Of a stretch of DNA of 64,000 nucleotides, positions 43,544-51,817 are shown in pieces. Under the pieces are notes generated by a model, which searched no databases, was not told the origin of the DNA, and worked only from the letters and a program-made list of their open reading frames with translations. This DNA comes from Verrucomicrobiales bacterium. Lineage in GTDB: Bacteria > Verrucomicrobiota > Verrucomicrobiia > Verrucomicrobiales > SLCJ01. The DNA lies in contig JAGXGH010000012.1 of NCBI GenBank assembly GCA_024636835.1, positions 50,294 to 114,293 on the forward strand. The letters run 5' to 3'. A program made the translations under genes and the position numbers. Every line of letters starts with the position of its first letter. Within the stretch, counting starts at the first letter, position 1.

Positions 43544-45169
43544 ATGCCTGCACGTAAATTCGCCCGCAAGACTGCGAAGAAGAAAGACTCCAGCGCCAAC
43601 CTTGGTTTCGAGGCCAAGCTCTGGCTCACTGCGGACAAGCTCCGCAACAACATGGACGCTGCTGAGTATAAGCACGTCGTGCTCGGTCTCATCTTCCTGA
43701 AATACATCTCCGATACCTTCGAGGAACACCGCGCCAAGCTTTTGGCTGGGGAGGGGGACTACGAAGGTGCCGATCCGGAGGACCCGGACGAATACAAAGC
43801 CGAGAATGTTTTCTGGGTGCCTACGGACGCCCGTTGGGCTCATCTGCAAGCCAGCGCCAAGCAGCCGACCATCGGCAAGACCGTGGACGATGCGATGGTT
43901 GCCATCGAGCGCGACAACCTGCGTCTCAAAGGTGTGCTTCCCAAGGACTACGCCCGCCCTGGATTGGACAAACAACGACTCGGTGAACTTATCGACGTCA
44001 TTGCCACCATCGAGCTCACCGCTGCCAGCGAGGGCGAGAAGACGCATCGCTCCGTCGATCTGCTTGGCCGTGTTTACGAATACTTCCTCACCCGCTTCGC
44101 CAGTGCCGAGGGGAAGAACGGCGGACAGTTCTACACCCCGTCCTGCGTGGTGCGCTGTCTTGTCGAAATGCTCGCTCCTTACAAAGGGCGTATCTATGAC
44201 CCTGCCTGCGGCTCCGGTGGGATGTTCGTGCAGTCCGAAAAGTTCGTCGAATCCCACGGTGGTAAGCTGGGCGACATCAGCATCTACGGTCAGGAGAGCA
44301 ATGCGACCACCCGCCGGCTCGCCATCATGAACCTGGCGATTCGCGGGATCGAGGCCGACATCGGCAAAGAACATGCCGATACCTTCCGCAACGTTCAACA
44401 CCCCGACCTCCGCGCCGACTACGTCCTGGCCAACCCGCCTTTCAACGACTCCGACTGGTTCCGCAAGGATGACGACGTGCGCTGGCAGTTCGGCGTTCCA
44501 CCCAAGGGCAATGCCAACTTCGCCTGGGTGCAGCACTTCATCCATCATCTCTCGCCTCAGGGCATGGCTGGCTTTGTGCTCGCCAATGGCAGTATGTCGT
44601 CCAACCAGTCCGGGGAAGGGGACATCCGCAAGGCACTCATTGAGGCTGATCTCGTGGACTGCATGGTGGCGTTACCGGGTCAACTCTTCTACAGCACGCA
44701 GATCCCGGTCTGCCTTTGGTTCCTCACGAAGAACAAGAAGGCCGATGCCAAACGCGGCTTCCGTGACCGCCGCAAGGAGACTCTCTTCATCGATGCGCGT
44801 AAAATGGGCACGCTCATCGACCGCGTTCACCGAGAGCTGACCGAGGATGACCTTCAGAAGATTACCAGCACCTATCATGCATGGCGCTCTTCCCCTGAAA
44901 ACTTGAAACTGAAAACTGAAAACTCCGGGGTCGCTTACGCCGATGTGCCTGGATTCTGCTTTTCAGCCTCAACGGAGCAAATCGCGTCGCACGGTCATGT
45001 GTTGACCCCGGGCCGCTACGTCGGTGCCGAGGAAGTCGTAGACGACGGCGATCCTTTTGAAGAAAAAATGCCGCGCCTCGTTGCTGAACTTCAAGCCCAG
45101 TTCGCGGAATCCGCGAAGTTGGAGAAAGCCATCAATGCAAACCTGAAGGGACTGGGTTATGGCGGGTGA
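43544..45169 (+). CDS. hsdM: Type I restriction-modification system DNA methylase subunit
   Basis: 541 aa from the ATG at 43544 ([20 protein letters not shown]); 39 further upstream codons are open but non-typical. The N-terminal HsdM helical domain ([20 protein letters not shown]) is followed by the N6-adenine methylase domain with the SAM motif [10 protein letters not shown] (Asp219) and the catalytic NPPF (Asn297). It methylates adenine in the target chosen by HsdS. It overlaps hsdS by 11 bases. The hsdR gene of the operon lies 6.6 kb away beyond inserted genes. Confidence 0.95.
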   Translation: MPARKFARKTAKKKDSSANLGFEAKLWLTADKLRNNMDAAEYKHVVLGLIFLKYISDTFEEHRAKLLAGEGDYEGADPEDPDEYKAENVFWVPTDARWAHLQASAKQPTIGKTVDDAMVAIERDNLRLKGVLPKDYARPGLDKQRLGELIDVIATIELTAASEGEKTHRSVDLLGRVYEYFLTRFASAEGKNGGQFYTPSCVVRCLVEMLAPYKGRIYDPACGSGGMFVQSEKFVESHGGKLGDISIYGQESNATTRRLAIMNLAIRGIEADIGKEHADTFRNVQHPDLRADYVLANPPFNDSDWFRKDDDVRWQFGVPPKGNANFAWVQHFIHHLSPQGMAGFVLANGSMSSNQSGEGDIRKALIEADLVDCMVALPGQLFYSTQIPVCLWFLTKNKKADAKRGFRDRRKETLFIDARKMGTLIDRVHRELTEDDLQKITSTYHAWRSSPENLKLKTENSGVAYADVPGFCFSASTEQIASHGHVLTPGRYVGAEEVVDDGDPFEEKMPRLVAELQAQFAESAKLEKAINANLKGLGYGG

Positions 45170-46466
45170 ACTCGCGCCAACATTGCCTGAGGCATGGGAA
45201 GTTCGTCGGCTGGATGCAGTTGCGACCATCATCGACTCTCTGCACAAGACGCCGAGCTACTCCGATGTGGGTAGCCCAATGATTCGTGTCACAGATGTGC
45301 AAGGCGGATTCCTCGAGATCTCAAAGACTCTCCGCGTATCCGAAGAAGTGTTTCAGGAGTTCACTCGCCGCTATGCGCCCCAAAAAGGCGATATGGTGTT
45401 CAGCCGTGTGGGTTCTTACGGCAACGTTAGCTACGCGAGAACAGACACGCCCTTCTGTTTGGGGCAAAACACGGCTCTGATTTCACCGCGCATCAACGGA
45501 CGTTTCCTCCACCTGTTTTTGCAATCGGCGGAAGCACGCTGGCAGATCGAACAAGTTGTCGTTGGTTCGACGCAGAAGACCATCAGCCTAAAAAGCATCA
45601 GCGCGCTTCAGATACCAATTCCACCACCAGACGAACTCGAAGCCATCGCTCATGTGCTTGGGACGTTGGACGACAAGATCGAGTTGAACCGGCGGATGAA
45701 CGCAACGCTGGAGGCGATGGCCCGAGCGCTGTTCCAGAGCTGGTTTGTGGATTTCGATCCCGTTCGCGCCAAACTCGACGGCCGCCAACCCGAGGGCATG
45801 GATGAAGCCACCGCTGCACTGTTCCCTGACTCGTTTCAAGACTCCGAAGCCGGGCACATCCCGGCAGGGTGGAAAGTGTTGCCCGTGGGAGATGTCGTGA
45901 CAACTGTCGGCGGAGCAACGCCCAGCACAAAGGAACCTATATATTGGGAGGGTGGCACTCATCACTGGACGACTCCCAAAGACTTCTCATCACTACAGTC
46001 CCCAATTCTTCTTGAAACCAATCGAAAGATCACTGATGCAGGCCTCGCAAAGATTTCTTCCGGGCTACTTCCTTCCGGAACAGTTCTGCTTTCCTCTCGT
46101 GCCCCTGTTGGTTACCTCGCCATCGCCACTATGCCGGTAGCGATTAACCAAGGGTTCATCGCCATGAAGTGCAATGATCGGGCGTCGAACTATTTCATAC
46201 TGAACTGGTGCCAGGCGAACATGCCGGAGATCCATAGTCGCGCTACCGGCACGACCTTTGCGGAGATTAGCAAAAAAGACTTTCGCCCGATCCTGGTGAC
46301 TCTGCCGCCAGCAGAGGTCATGGACGCCTTTACTTCCAAAATCGCGCCGATCTACGCCCAAATTACCTCCAACCTCAAAGAATCCTGCTCCCTAGCCGCC
46401 GTTCGCGACACGCTGCTGCCGAAGCTGCTTTCTGGTGATGTTTCTTTAGAACCCAATGCCCCGTAA
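45159..46466 (+). CDS. hsdS: Type I restriction-modification system specificity subunit
   Basis: 435 aa. Two target-recognition domains are seen (about 1-150 and 220-390). Each is followed by a conserved helix: [20 protein letters not shown] with [18 protein letters not shown] after the first, and [20 protein letters not shown] after the second. The length is standard for HsdS. The ATG at 45159 overlaps the end of hsdM by 11 bases, and the next gene in turn overlaps hsdS by 11 bases. The recognised sequence cannot be read from the protein. Confidence 0.95.
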   Translation: MAGELAPTLPEAWEVRRLDAVATIIDSLHKTPSYSDVGSPMIRVTDVQGGFLEISKTLRVSEEVFQEFTRRYAPQKGDMVFSRVGSYGNVSYARTDTPFCLGQNTALISPRINGRFLHLFLQSAEARWQIEQVVVGSTQKTISLKSISALQIPIPPPDELEAIAHVLGTLDDKIELNRRMNATLEAMARALFQSWFVDFDPVRAKLDGRQPEGMDEATAALFPDSFQDSEAGHIPAGWKVLPVGDVVTTVGGATPSTKEPIYWEGGTHHWTTPKDFSSLQSPILLETNRKITDAGLAKISSGLLPSGTVLLSSRAPVGYLAIATMPVAINQGFIAMKCNDRASNYFILNWCQANMPEIHSRATGTTFAEISKKDFRPILVTLPPAEVMDAFTSKIAPIYAQITSNLKESCSLAAVRDTLLPKLLSGDVSLEPNAP

Positions 46467-47304
46467 AACTATGCCTGCGACAGAATTCAGTCTATTTCGA
46501 ATTAAGTTTATTAAGCCCACTCAAAAAAGTTTTCTTCACGATGACGAAAAGACCCCTGGCGATTATTTCAAGGCAGCGTTGGAAGATCGACCATCCTTGA
46601 AGATTAGAGAACCGTTTATCTGGCATATCGGAAATCTAGAATATTTCTCAAAAACATCTGGTCACTTTGCGGTTGGAAGGACTTCCAAAAAGACCGTGGA
46701 TTTGTATGACGAGAATACAAAGAATTTCGTTGAGGTGGATCATATGGAGAGCCCCTATGCGCATTGCCTTTTCGATTCTGAAATAGGAATTGTGGTAATT
46801 GCAAAAAACAATATCCTCAGCCAGAGGACAGAAAAGATCGCCGAAAAGATCGAGAAACTACTAGCACTCAATACGGGCATTTTCTTAGATGAAATTCGAG
46901 TGGAGATAGCTCCGATACCGGACCCTGAGGGATTTATTCGCCAATTGAGCAAGGCGAGCTTTGTTACTAGATTTACAGCCTCATTTGGAGGTCCTAACCC
47001 GTTCGATGCCGATGAGTATTTCCAACGACCAATGTCAGTATATCTTGCCTCAGCTCGAGGAGATGAGGGGAGCACAACCGTGAAAGGCGAGAATCTAGAT
47101 AATGAAACTTTGGTTGAGGTTTCTAAGAGCACTGCGGCCACTGGAAACACGGCGTCCGCAAGAATTAAGAGATATAACAGCAGTAAGCCGGAAACCATCC
47201 ACTTAGAGGGCGATCCGGTTAAGCGAAGAATTGATCTGGCACGCTATAGCCTCAAGGATGTCTTGGAGCAGTTCTTGAAGATCTACCATAATATTCGAAA
47301 CTAA
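46456..47304 (+). CDS. Unknown protein translationally coupled to hsdS
   Basis: 282 aa from the ATG at 46456 inside the end of hsdS; an ATG at 46471 is an alternative start without overlap. I do not recognise the family. The sequence is soluble, with no signal or membrane segment. It has segments WHIGNLEYFSKTSGHFAVGR, CLFDSEIGIVVIAKNNILSQ, FVTRFTASFGGPNPFDADEY and a helical, basic end (KDVLEQFLKIYHNIRN). The FRG gene starts 5 bases after its stop. From its position it is part of the accessory module in the restriction operon, perhaps a regulator or partner of the FRG protein. Its codon usage is more AT-rich than hsdM, which suggests separate origin. Confidence 0.7.
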   Translation: MPRKTMPATEFSLFRIKFIKPTQKSFLHDDEKTPGDYFKAALEDRPSLKIREPFIWHIGNLEYFSKTSGHFAVGRTSKKTVDLYDENTKNFVEVDHMESPYAHCLFDSEIGIVVIAKNNILSQRTEKIAEKIEKLLALNTGIFLDEIRVEIAPIPDPEGFIRQLSKASFVTRFTASFGGPNPFDADEYFQRPMSVYLASARGDEGSTTVKGENLDNETLVEVSKSTAATGNTASARIKRYNSSKPETIHLEGDPVKRRIDLARYSLKDVLEQFLKIYHNIRN

Positions 47305-47309
47305 TAGTT

Positions 47310-48113
47310 ATGAAGGAGCACACAATCAAGGATTCAAGAGAGCTGGTTGACGTGGTGAATGGATTCTCAAACGGATTCGTTTTCCGAGGACAAGCTAATG
47401 CATCATGGCCCCTCACTTCCTCCCTTGAGCGCATGCTAGAACCTGTCTGGGATGAGGATGGCTTTGATTTCAAGAAGTTTGAAGACTACACCTTGAAGCG
47501 ATTCATGGGTAAGTTTCACCTCTATTCCACTGATTCGATCAACCCTGCATCTAAGCTAGAAGCGCTGGCGTTGATGCAGCACTACGGAGCGCCGACTCGT
47601 TTGGTAGATTTTACGGAAAGTCCTTATCTTGCGCTATATTTTGCATTGGAGACTTACAACCCGTTAGCTGGAAACGACTTCGCGTTGTATACGGTTGATT
47701 GCACATCTCTTATGAAGAGATCGTTGGAGAAGTTGCAAGAGTTTGATAATAAATTCAGTCATGACTTATTCTCCTTAGAGGACAATAAGGACGCGGTTTT
47801 TGACGAAATTATTGATCGATTCACGCTAGAACTCCTTTGGGTTTCAGAGCCAAAGGTCATAAATCGGCGTCTAGATCTCCAAGCGGGAACATTTCTTACG
47901 TCAATCAATAGGCGAACTAAAATTGAGGATGCGATTAGGAACCCAATTTATTCCGATATAGAGATGATCAAATACCGCATACCTAGCACTTTATATGAAA
48001 ATGTTTATGCACTCTTGAGGCAGGCGAATATAACGAGCAAAAGCATCTACGGAGACCTTGAAGGGCTTGGGAGGTCCGTCAGGATGGAACTCGCAGCATA
48101 TGCTCGTCCATAA
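47310..48113 (+). CDS. FRG-domain protein (first)
   Basis: 267 aa. The family motif appears near the start (GFVFRGQANASWPLTSSLER), and the second hallmark is MQHYGAPTRLVDFTESPYLA with LYFALETY. FRG domains are named for the F-x-R-G motif; they are frequent in phage and defence contexts, but no biochemical role is settled. It starts 5 bases after the unknown gene, so the two are cotranscribed. DNA composition is AT-rich relative to hsdM and hsdR. The C-terminal 90 residues (DIEMIKYRIPSTLYENVYAL) are helical and without known motifs. Confidence 0.85.
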   Translation: MKEHTIKDSRELVDVVNGFSNGFVFRGQANASWPLTSSLERMLEPVWDEDGFDFKKFEDYTLKRFMGKFHLYSTDSINPASKLEALALMQHYGAPTRLVDFTESPYLALYFALETYNPLAGNDFALYTVDCTSLMKRSLEKLQEFDNKFSHDLFSLEDNKDAVFDEIIDRFTLELLWVSEPKVINRRLDLQAGTFLTSINRRTKIEDAIRNPIYSDIEMIKYRIPSTLYENVYALLRQANITSKSIYGDLEGLGRSVRMELAAYARP

Positions 48114-48130
48114 ACGATTTAATTGAAGCC

Positions 48131-48309
48131 GTGAACCTCATCGAATCCATAGTCTTAGTATCTACTCTAGATTGGCTTGGGGAACTGAGTATGGTGGTAT
48201 TGGAAAAGGAGGTGTCTTTATGAGCGACGACTTGGTCATCGAAAGCGCCCGTCTACATGAGCGAGATGCCATGCATGTTGGCATCCCCGAACCAATTTGC
48301 GCACATTGA
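48131..48309 (+). CDS. Two tiny coupled ORFs before the second FRG gene
   Basis: Too short for ordinary gene finding. ORF a runs 48131-48223 (GTG start, 30 codons: VNLIESIVLVSTLDWLGELS, then MVVLEKEVSL). ORF b runs 48220-48309 (ATG start, 29 codons: MSDDLVIESARLHERDAM, then HVGIPEPICAH). ORF b has a strong ribosome-binding site (AAGGAGGT at 48206-48213) and overlaps ORF a by ATGA. Its TGA at 48307 overlaps the TTG at 48306, one possible start for the next FRG gene. They could be a leader pair setting FRG expression, or a frameshifted remnant of an antitoxin-like gene. Confidence 0.4.
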
Positions 48310-49115
48310 AAACCATCCAATCAGTATCCGACCTGGAAGAAGTCATCTCTGAGTGGGAGGCCAAATTCTTCGATCCCGGTCTTGGATACCCTTCCGTATG
48401 GTATCGAGGCCAGTCGCGGGACTTGTCACCTCAGCCCGGTATTCTCAGGCCTAAGTTTCTATTATCCTGTGATAATGACGAAGTTAAGATGCATCCCGCC
48501 GGACAACGGTTATGGAACAAAGAGCGAACCTTCAACCGTCAGTTCCGGCGTATGTCGTCATCCCTCGTCCCTGCACGATTGGACATCGTTAGCCTGTATT
48601 TTCTTGCTCAGCACCACGGCCTTCCGACACGTCTGATGGATTGGACGATGAACCCGCTATCGGCTTTGTTTTTCGCAGCTTCTGGCTCATCTGAAGATGA
48701 TGGCGTCATCTTCGTGATGAATCCGAAAGATCTAGGGTCATTTGCTGAGATGCGCGACTCCAAAGTCGAAGATGTGATTAAAGCTGTCTTTGATGATCGT
48801 AGCGTTCCTTTTGAATCAACTATAATTCCACTGCTGCCCGACCTTTATGCTGGGCGGATGCTTCAACAATCGTCGTGCTTCACTCTTCACACTCCACCTC
48901 TGTGGCTGAATGACCAAACCTTGTCTCTGCAAGATGAAGCGACATATTCGGTCACGCCAACTGCCATAACCAACGTCACAAAATACGTGGTCCCAAAAGA
49001 GGCTAAACTAACGGTCAGACTCATGCTGCGGCGCTTAGGAATAACCGATGCGACACTATTTCCAGATTTGGAGCATGTTGCGTCGGAAATTAAAAGTGCA
49101 TGGCGTTTGTCTTAA
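48297..49115 (+). CDS. FRG-domain protein (second)
   Basis: 272 aa from TTG at 48297; a TTG at 48306 is equally possible and would be coupled to the tiny ORF before it. No ATG is available between the upstream in-frame stop (48258) and the domain. FRG hallmarks are YPSVWYRGQSRDLSPQPGIL and LAQHHGLPTRLMDWTMNPLS with ALFFAASG. It differs clearly from the first FRG protein in sequence, so the two are not a recent duplication. It is followed 12 bases later by the protease gene, suggesting a functional pair. Confidence 0.8.
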   Translation: MRTLKTIQSVSDLEEVISEWEAKFFDPGLGYPSVWYRGQSRDLSPQPGILRPKFLLSCDNDEVKMHPAGQRLWNKERTFNRQFRRMSSSLVPARLDIVSLYFLAQHHGLPTRLMDWTMNPLSALFFAASGSSEDDGVIFVMNPKDLGSFAEMRDSKVEDVIKAVFDDRSVPFESTIIPLLPDLYAGRMLQQSSCFTLHTPPLWLNDQTLSLQDEATYSVTPTAITNVTKYVVPKEAKLTVRLMLRRLGITDATLFPDLEHVASEIKSAWRLS

Positions 49116-49127
49116 GCGACTCAAATT

Positions 49128-49883
49128 ATGGATGAATCAGAAATCACCAAAGCGGCAACTGACCTGATTAACCACTGTCTAGCGCTTACGCTTCGATTGA
49201 CATGTCTAAAGAAGGTAGACCGTAGTCCTGCTGGAGTTGCGAGTGGCTTCCTAATGTCATTGGAGGGATCGACTTATTTGATTTCCGCTGGGCACGCTCC
49301 CAACGAAGGCGGGTGGGTCATAGAAACCGATATGGTGATCGAGAGTGAGTGCCGGACTGCATGCATTCCGGTGAATGGTGCATGGATTATCAAAAGCTTC
49401 ACGCTCGGCAAGTCGGAGTTGGAAAGCGTGGATGTCAGCTGGGCGAAGATTGACCTAGAGGCATTTCAAAAGGGCGTCTCCGGAAACAAGAATATGTCCG
49501 GAAAGCCTTTCGAATTTCTGACTTACCAGGGCACGTTTGGCGAAACACCACAGACTGAAACTCCTTACATTTACGCTTCGCAAAACCGAGTGGTGATTTT
49601 TGAGGCTTTGGGGAAGCGGCATCTTGAACGCGAGCCATCTTACGAACTTGAAATGAAATATACGGGAAGAAAAACCAAGCACGGGCTTTATGTGTTCTCG
49701 ATCCCGGAGCACAAGGGCCATCCGCATTACAAGGGAGTAAGTGGTTCACCGATCATCGATCCAACTGGCCAGATCTTCGCTATTTTGGTCGGAGGCTGCG
49801 AGATCAGCAGCGAACTGTATGGGTATCCGCTTTGGGATGTGCCGAATTTGATCCGGATTAGCGAAGAGTCGCTGAAACCCTGA
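49128..49883 (+). CDS. Trypsin-like serine protease in the defence island
   Basis: 251 aa without signal peptide, hence cytosolic. A chymotrypsin-like triad can be placed: His56 in TYLISAGHAP, Asp102 in LESVDVSWAKIDL and Ser205 in HYKGVSGSPIIDPTGQ, which corresponds to the G-D-S-G-G-P signature with changes at two positions. The spacing and GQIFAILVGG strand after Ser205 fit the fold. Intracellular trypsin-like proteases occur in several defence systems as effectors or activators. The gene follows the second FRG gene by 12 bases. Substrate unknown; the other inserted proteins are possible targets. Confidence 0.75.
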   Translation: MDESEITKAATDLINHCLALTLRLTCLKKVDRSPAGVASGFLMSLEGSTYLISAGHAPNEGGWVIETDMVIESECRTACIPVNGAWIIKSFTLGKSELESVDVSWAKIDLEAFQKGVSGNKNMSGKPFEFLTYQGTFGETPQTETPYIYASQNRVVIFEALGKRHLEREPSYELEMKYTGRKTKHGLYVFSIPEHKGHPHYKGVSGSPIIDPTGQIFAILVGGCEISSELYGYPLWDVPNLIRISEESLKP

Positions 49884-49886
49884 CAA

Positions 49887-50040
49887 ATGAGCCTCAACGA
49901 ATCCATCATCGAAGAAGCCGCACTCGCAATGCCGAGGGCAGCCCTCATCCCGACCTTCTCCCAGTGGGAGAAGGAGAAAGATGGTGAGGTGGTGCTGGTG
50001 GGGCGTTAGCGCGAGGCCATTCACCGCCTGAACCCAGTAT
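49887..50040 (+). pseudogene. Decayed second copy of the hsdR 5' end
   Basis: The frame starts MSLNESIIEEAAL, like [13 protein letters not shown] of the intact hsdR at 51818. It resumes as DGEVVLVGR, a stop, then REAIHRLNP, like [17 protein letters not shown] in hsdR. The segment in between is replaced by a palindromic insertion (49954-49974). Only about 50 codons of the roughly 1050 are left. Confidence 0.75.
49954..49974. repeat. REP-like palindrome inside the hsdR remnant
   Basis: CCTTCTCCC, AGT loop, GGGAGAAGG: a perfect 9-bp stem. It looks like the short CTCTCCC/GGGAGAG palindromes found scattered between genes in many bacteria. Confidence 0.6.
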
Positions 50041-50092
50041 TGATCGTGTCGGCTGCCGAAGAAGTCGTGTATCATCCGGAAAAGCAAACGGC

Positions 50093-50674
50093 ATGAAACT
50101 TACCGAATTCCAGAACATCACTCCTATTGAGAATACTCCTTCCATTCTTCGGAACGGGATACTTTCGCACGCGGAGGCTTCAAAGTTGCCACATCATTCG
50201 GTGGCGCTGCAAGAGGTTCAGGACAAGCGGGACAAGATTCAGATCTCAGGGGGGCGGGCGTTGCACGAATACGCCAACGTGTATTTTCACGCCCGGAATC
50301 CGATGATGTCCCGCAGGCGAAACGAGGCGCACTCCCTTTGCGTGCTGCGTGTTTCCACTGAAATCCTCAAGATTCCCGGAGCGGTTATCACGGATCAGAA
50401 TGCGGTGAGTAAGTATGTGAAGTTCTCGGCTCCCGACCGTTTGAAGTTGATGGATTTGGATTACATCTTCGCAGCGAACTGGAAACACCCGGACAACCAG
50501 ATCGAGGAATGGCGGCACAGCAGCGCGAAGTGTGCGGAGGTGCTGATTCCAAAAAATATTCCGCCCGATTACCTCCTCGGAGCTTATGTGGTGGACGATG
50601 CGGCGCGAAATGAATTGATCAGGATCGGTTTTACGCTTCCTATTGAGACACAAGCTGATTTATTTTTTCATTAA
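50093..50674 (+). CDS. darT: DarT-like DNA ADP-ribosyltransferase toxin
   Basis: 193 aa. It has the DarT (DUF4433) landmarks: ITPIENTPSILRNGILSH near the start (NAD-binding loop), ANVYFHARNPMMSRRR in the middle, and AKCAEVLIPKNIP with Glu149 at the place of the catalytic glutamate. DarT enzymes attach ADP-ribose to thymidine in single-stranded DNA and block replication. The length is normal. The darG antitoxin follows after 3 bases. The pair sits inside the type I restriction operon, a known kind of arrangement in defence islands. Confidence 0.88.
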   Translation: MKLTEFQNITPIENTPSILRNGILSHAEASKLPHHSVALQEVQDKRDKIQISGGRALHEYANVYFHARNPMMSRRRNEAHSLCVLRVSTEILKIPGAVITDQNAVSKYVKFSAPDRLKLMDLDYIFAANWKHPDNQIEEWRHSSAKCAEVLIPKNIPPDYLLGAYVVDDAARNELIRIGFTLPIETQADLFFH

Positions 50675-50677
50675 GCC

Positions 50678-51811
50678 ATGATAACCACACCGCCAACCAT
50701 CAAGGCCATGATCGGCGACATGTTTGCCAGCGACATGCAGACCGTCGTCAACACGGTGAACTGTGTGGGCGTCATGGGCAAAGGGATCGCCCAGATTTTC
50801 AAGAAGAAGTATCCGCACATGTTCGAGGATTACGCGGAGCGCTGCGAACGCGGGGAAGTTCGTCTCGGCGAGCCCTACCATTACAAGGACTTGACCGGCG
50901 TCTCGATTGTAAACTTCCCCACCAAGGGGCACTGGCGTGCGGCAACGCGTCTCGATGACGTGGAGGCCGGATTGGATGACTTTGTGAAGCATTTCCGGGA
51001 ATGGGGAATCACCTCGGTTGCCTTCCCGCCGCTGGGTTGCGGCAACGGAGGACTGGAGTGGGCAACGGTCGGCCCGCTCATGTATGCAAAGCTCAAAGGG
51101 CTAGGAATACCGGTGGAATTGTATGCGCCCTTCGGCACGCCAACCCATCAGTTGAAGGAGGAATTTCTCGGAGCGGAAAAGCAGATGGAGTTCAGCGTCA
51201 AGGGACGGCGCCGGGAGAAGTTGCGTCCGGAATGGGCGGCATTGGTCGAGGTGCTTTACGAGTTGGAGCAGCAGCCATACGCGAACCCCGTGGGGCGGAC
51301 GATCTTCCAGAAAATCTGCTATATCCTCACGAAACAGGGTGTGGACACGGGTTTTCAATTCGAGCGAAAGAGCTATGGACCCTTTGCAGAGGAGGTAAAA
51401 GAAGCCATCAACGTTCTAGCGAATAACAATTGGGTGACTGAACAGCAACTCGGTCAAATGACCGCACTGCGGGTAGGGCCTGAATACGCGAAGGCCCGTG
51501 TGAAGCTTGTCGAGGAATTGAAACCCTTCCAGCGCAAGATCGACAAGACAGTGGATTTGTTCAGCCGAATCAAAAACACCGATCAGGCGGAAGAGGTCGC
51601 CACGGTGATTTTCGCCGTCCAGAACCTGAAGCAGGAAAGAAAGCCGGAAGAAGTAAGCGAGGCGGACCTTTTCAACTACATCCTCGAATGGAAAAAGCTC
51701 TGGAAGAAGGACGAATCTAAGCAAAAAAGCCTCGCGGAAGCCATCCGAAATCTTGAGATGCTGGGCTGGGTCAAACTGCGGTTCAGCGAATCATTACCGG
51801 TTCCCGTCTAG
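50678..51811 (+). CDS. darG: DarG-like macrodomain antitoxin
   Basis: 377 aa. The macrodomain (1-155) shows IGDMFASDMQTVVNTVNCVG, VMGKGIAQIFKKKYP and VAFPPLGCGNGGLEW, the ADP-ribose binding loops. A helical C-terminal domain (about 185-377: LVEVLYELEQQPYANPVGRT, CYILTKQGVDTGFQFERKSY) is the DarG part that binds and blocks DarT. DarG removes ADP-ribose from DNA, so it neutralises DarT in two ways. It ends 6 bases before hsdR. Confidence 0.92.
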   Translation: MITTPPTIKAMIGDMFASDMQTVVNTVNCVGVMGKGIAQIFKKKYPHMFEDYAERCERGEVRLGEPYHYKDLTGVSIVNFPTKGHWRAATRLDDVEAGLDDFVKHFREWGITSVAFPPLGCGNGGLEWATVGPLMYAKLKGLGIPVELYAPFGTPTHQLKEEFLGAEKQMEFSVKGRRREKLRPEWAALVEVLYELEQQPYANPVGRTIFQKICYILTKQGVDTGFQFERKSYGPFAEEVKEAINVLANNNWVTEQQLGQMTALRVGPEYAKARVKLVEELKPFQRKIDKTVDLFSRIKNTDQAEEVATVIFAVQNLKQERKPEEVSEADLFNYILEWKKLWKKDESKQKSLAEAIRNLEMLGWVKLRFSESLPVPV

Positions 51812-51817
51812 CCGCGC

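Noticed and set aside
43505..44548. 347-codon minus-strand frame opposite hsdM
   Set aside because: The plus strand encodes complete HsdM with catalytic motifs; the minus frame has no recognisable features.
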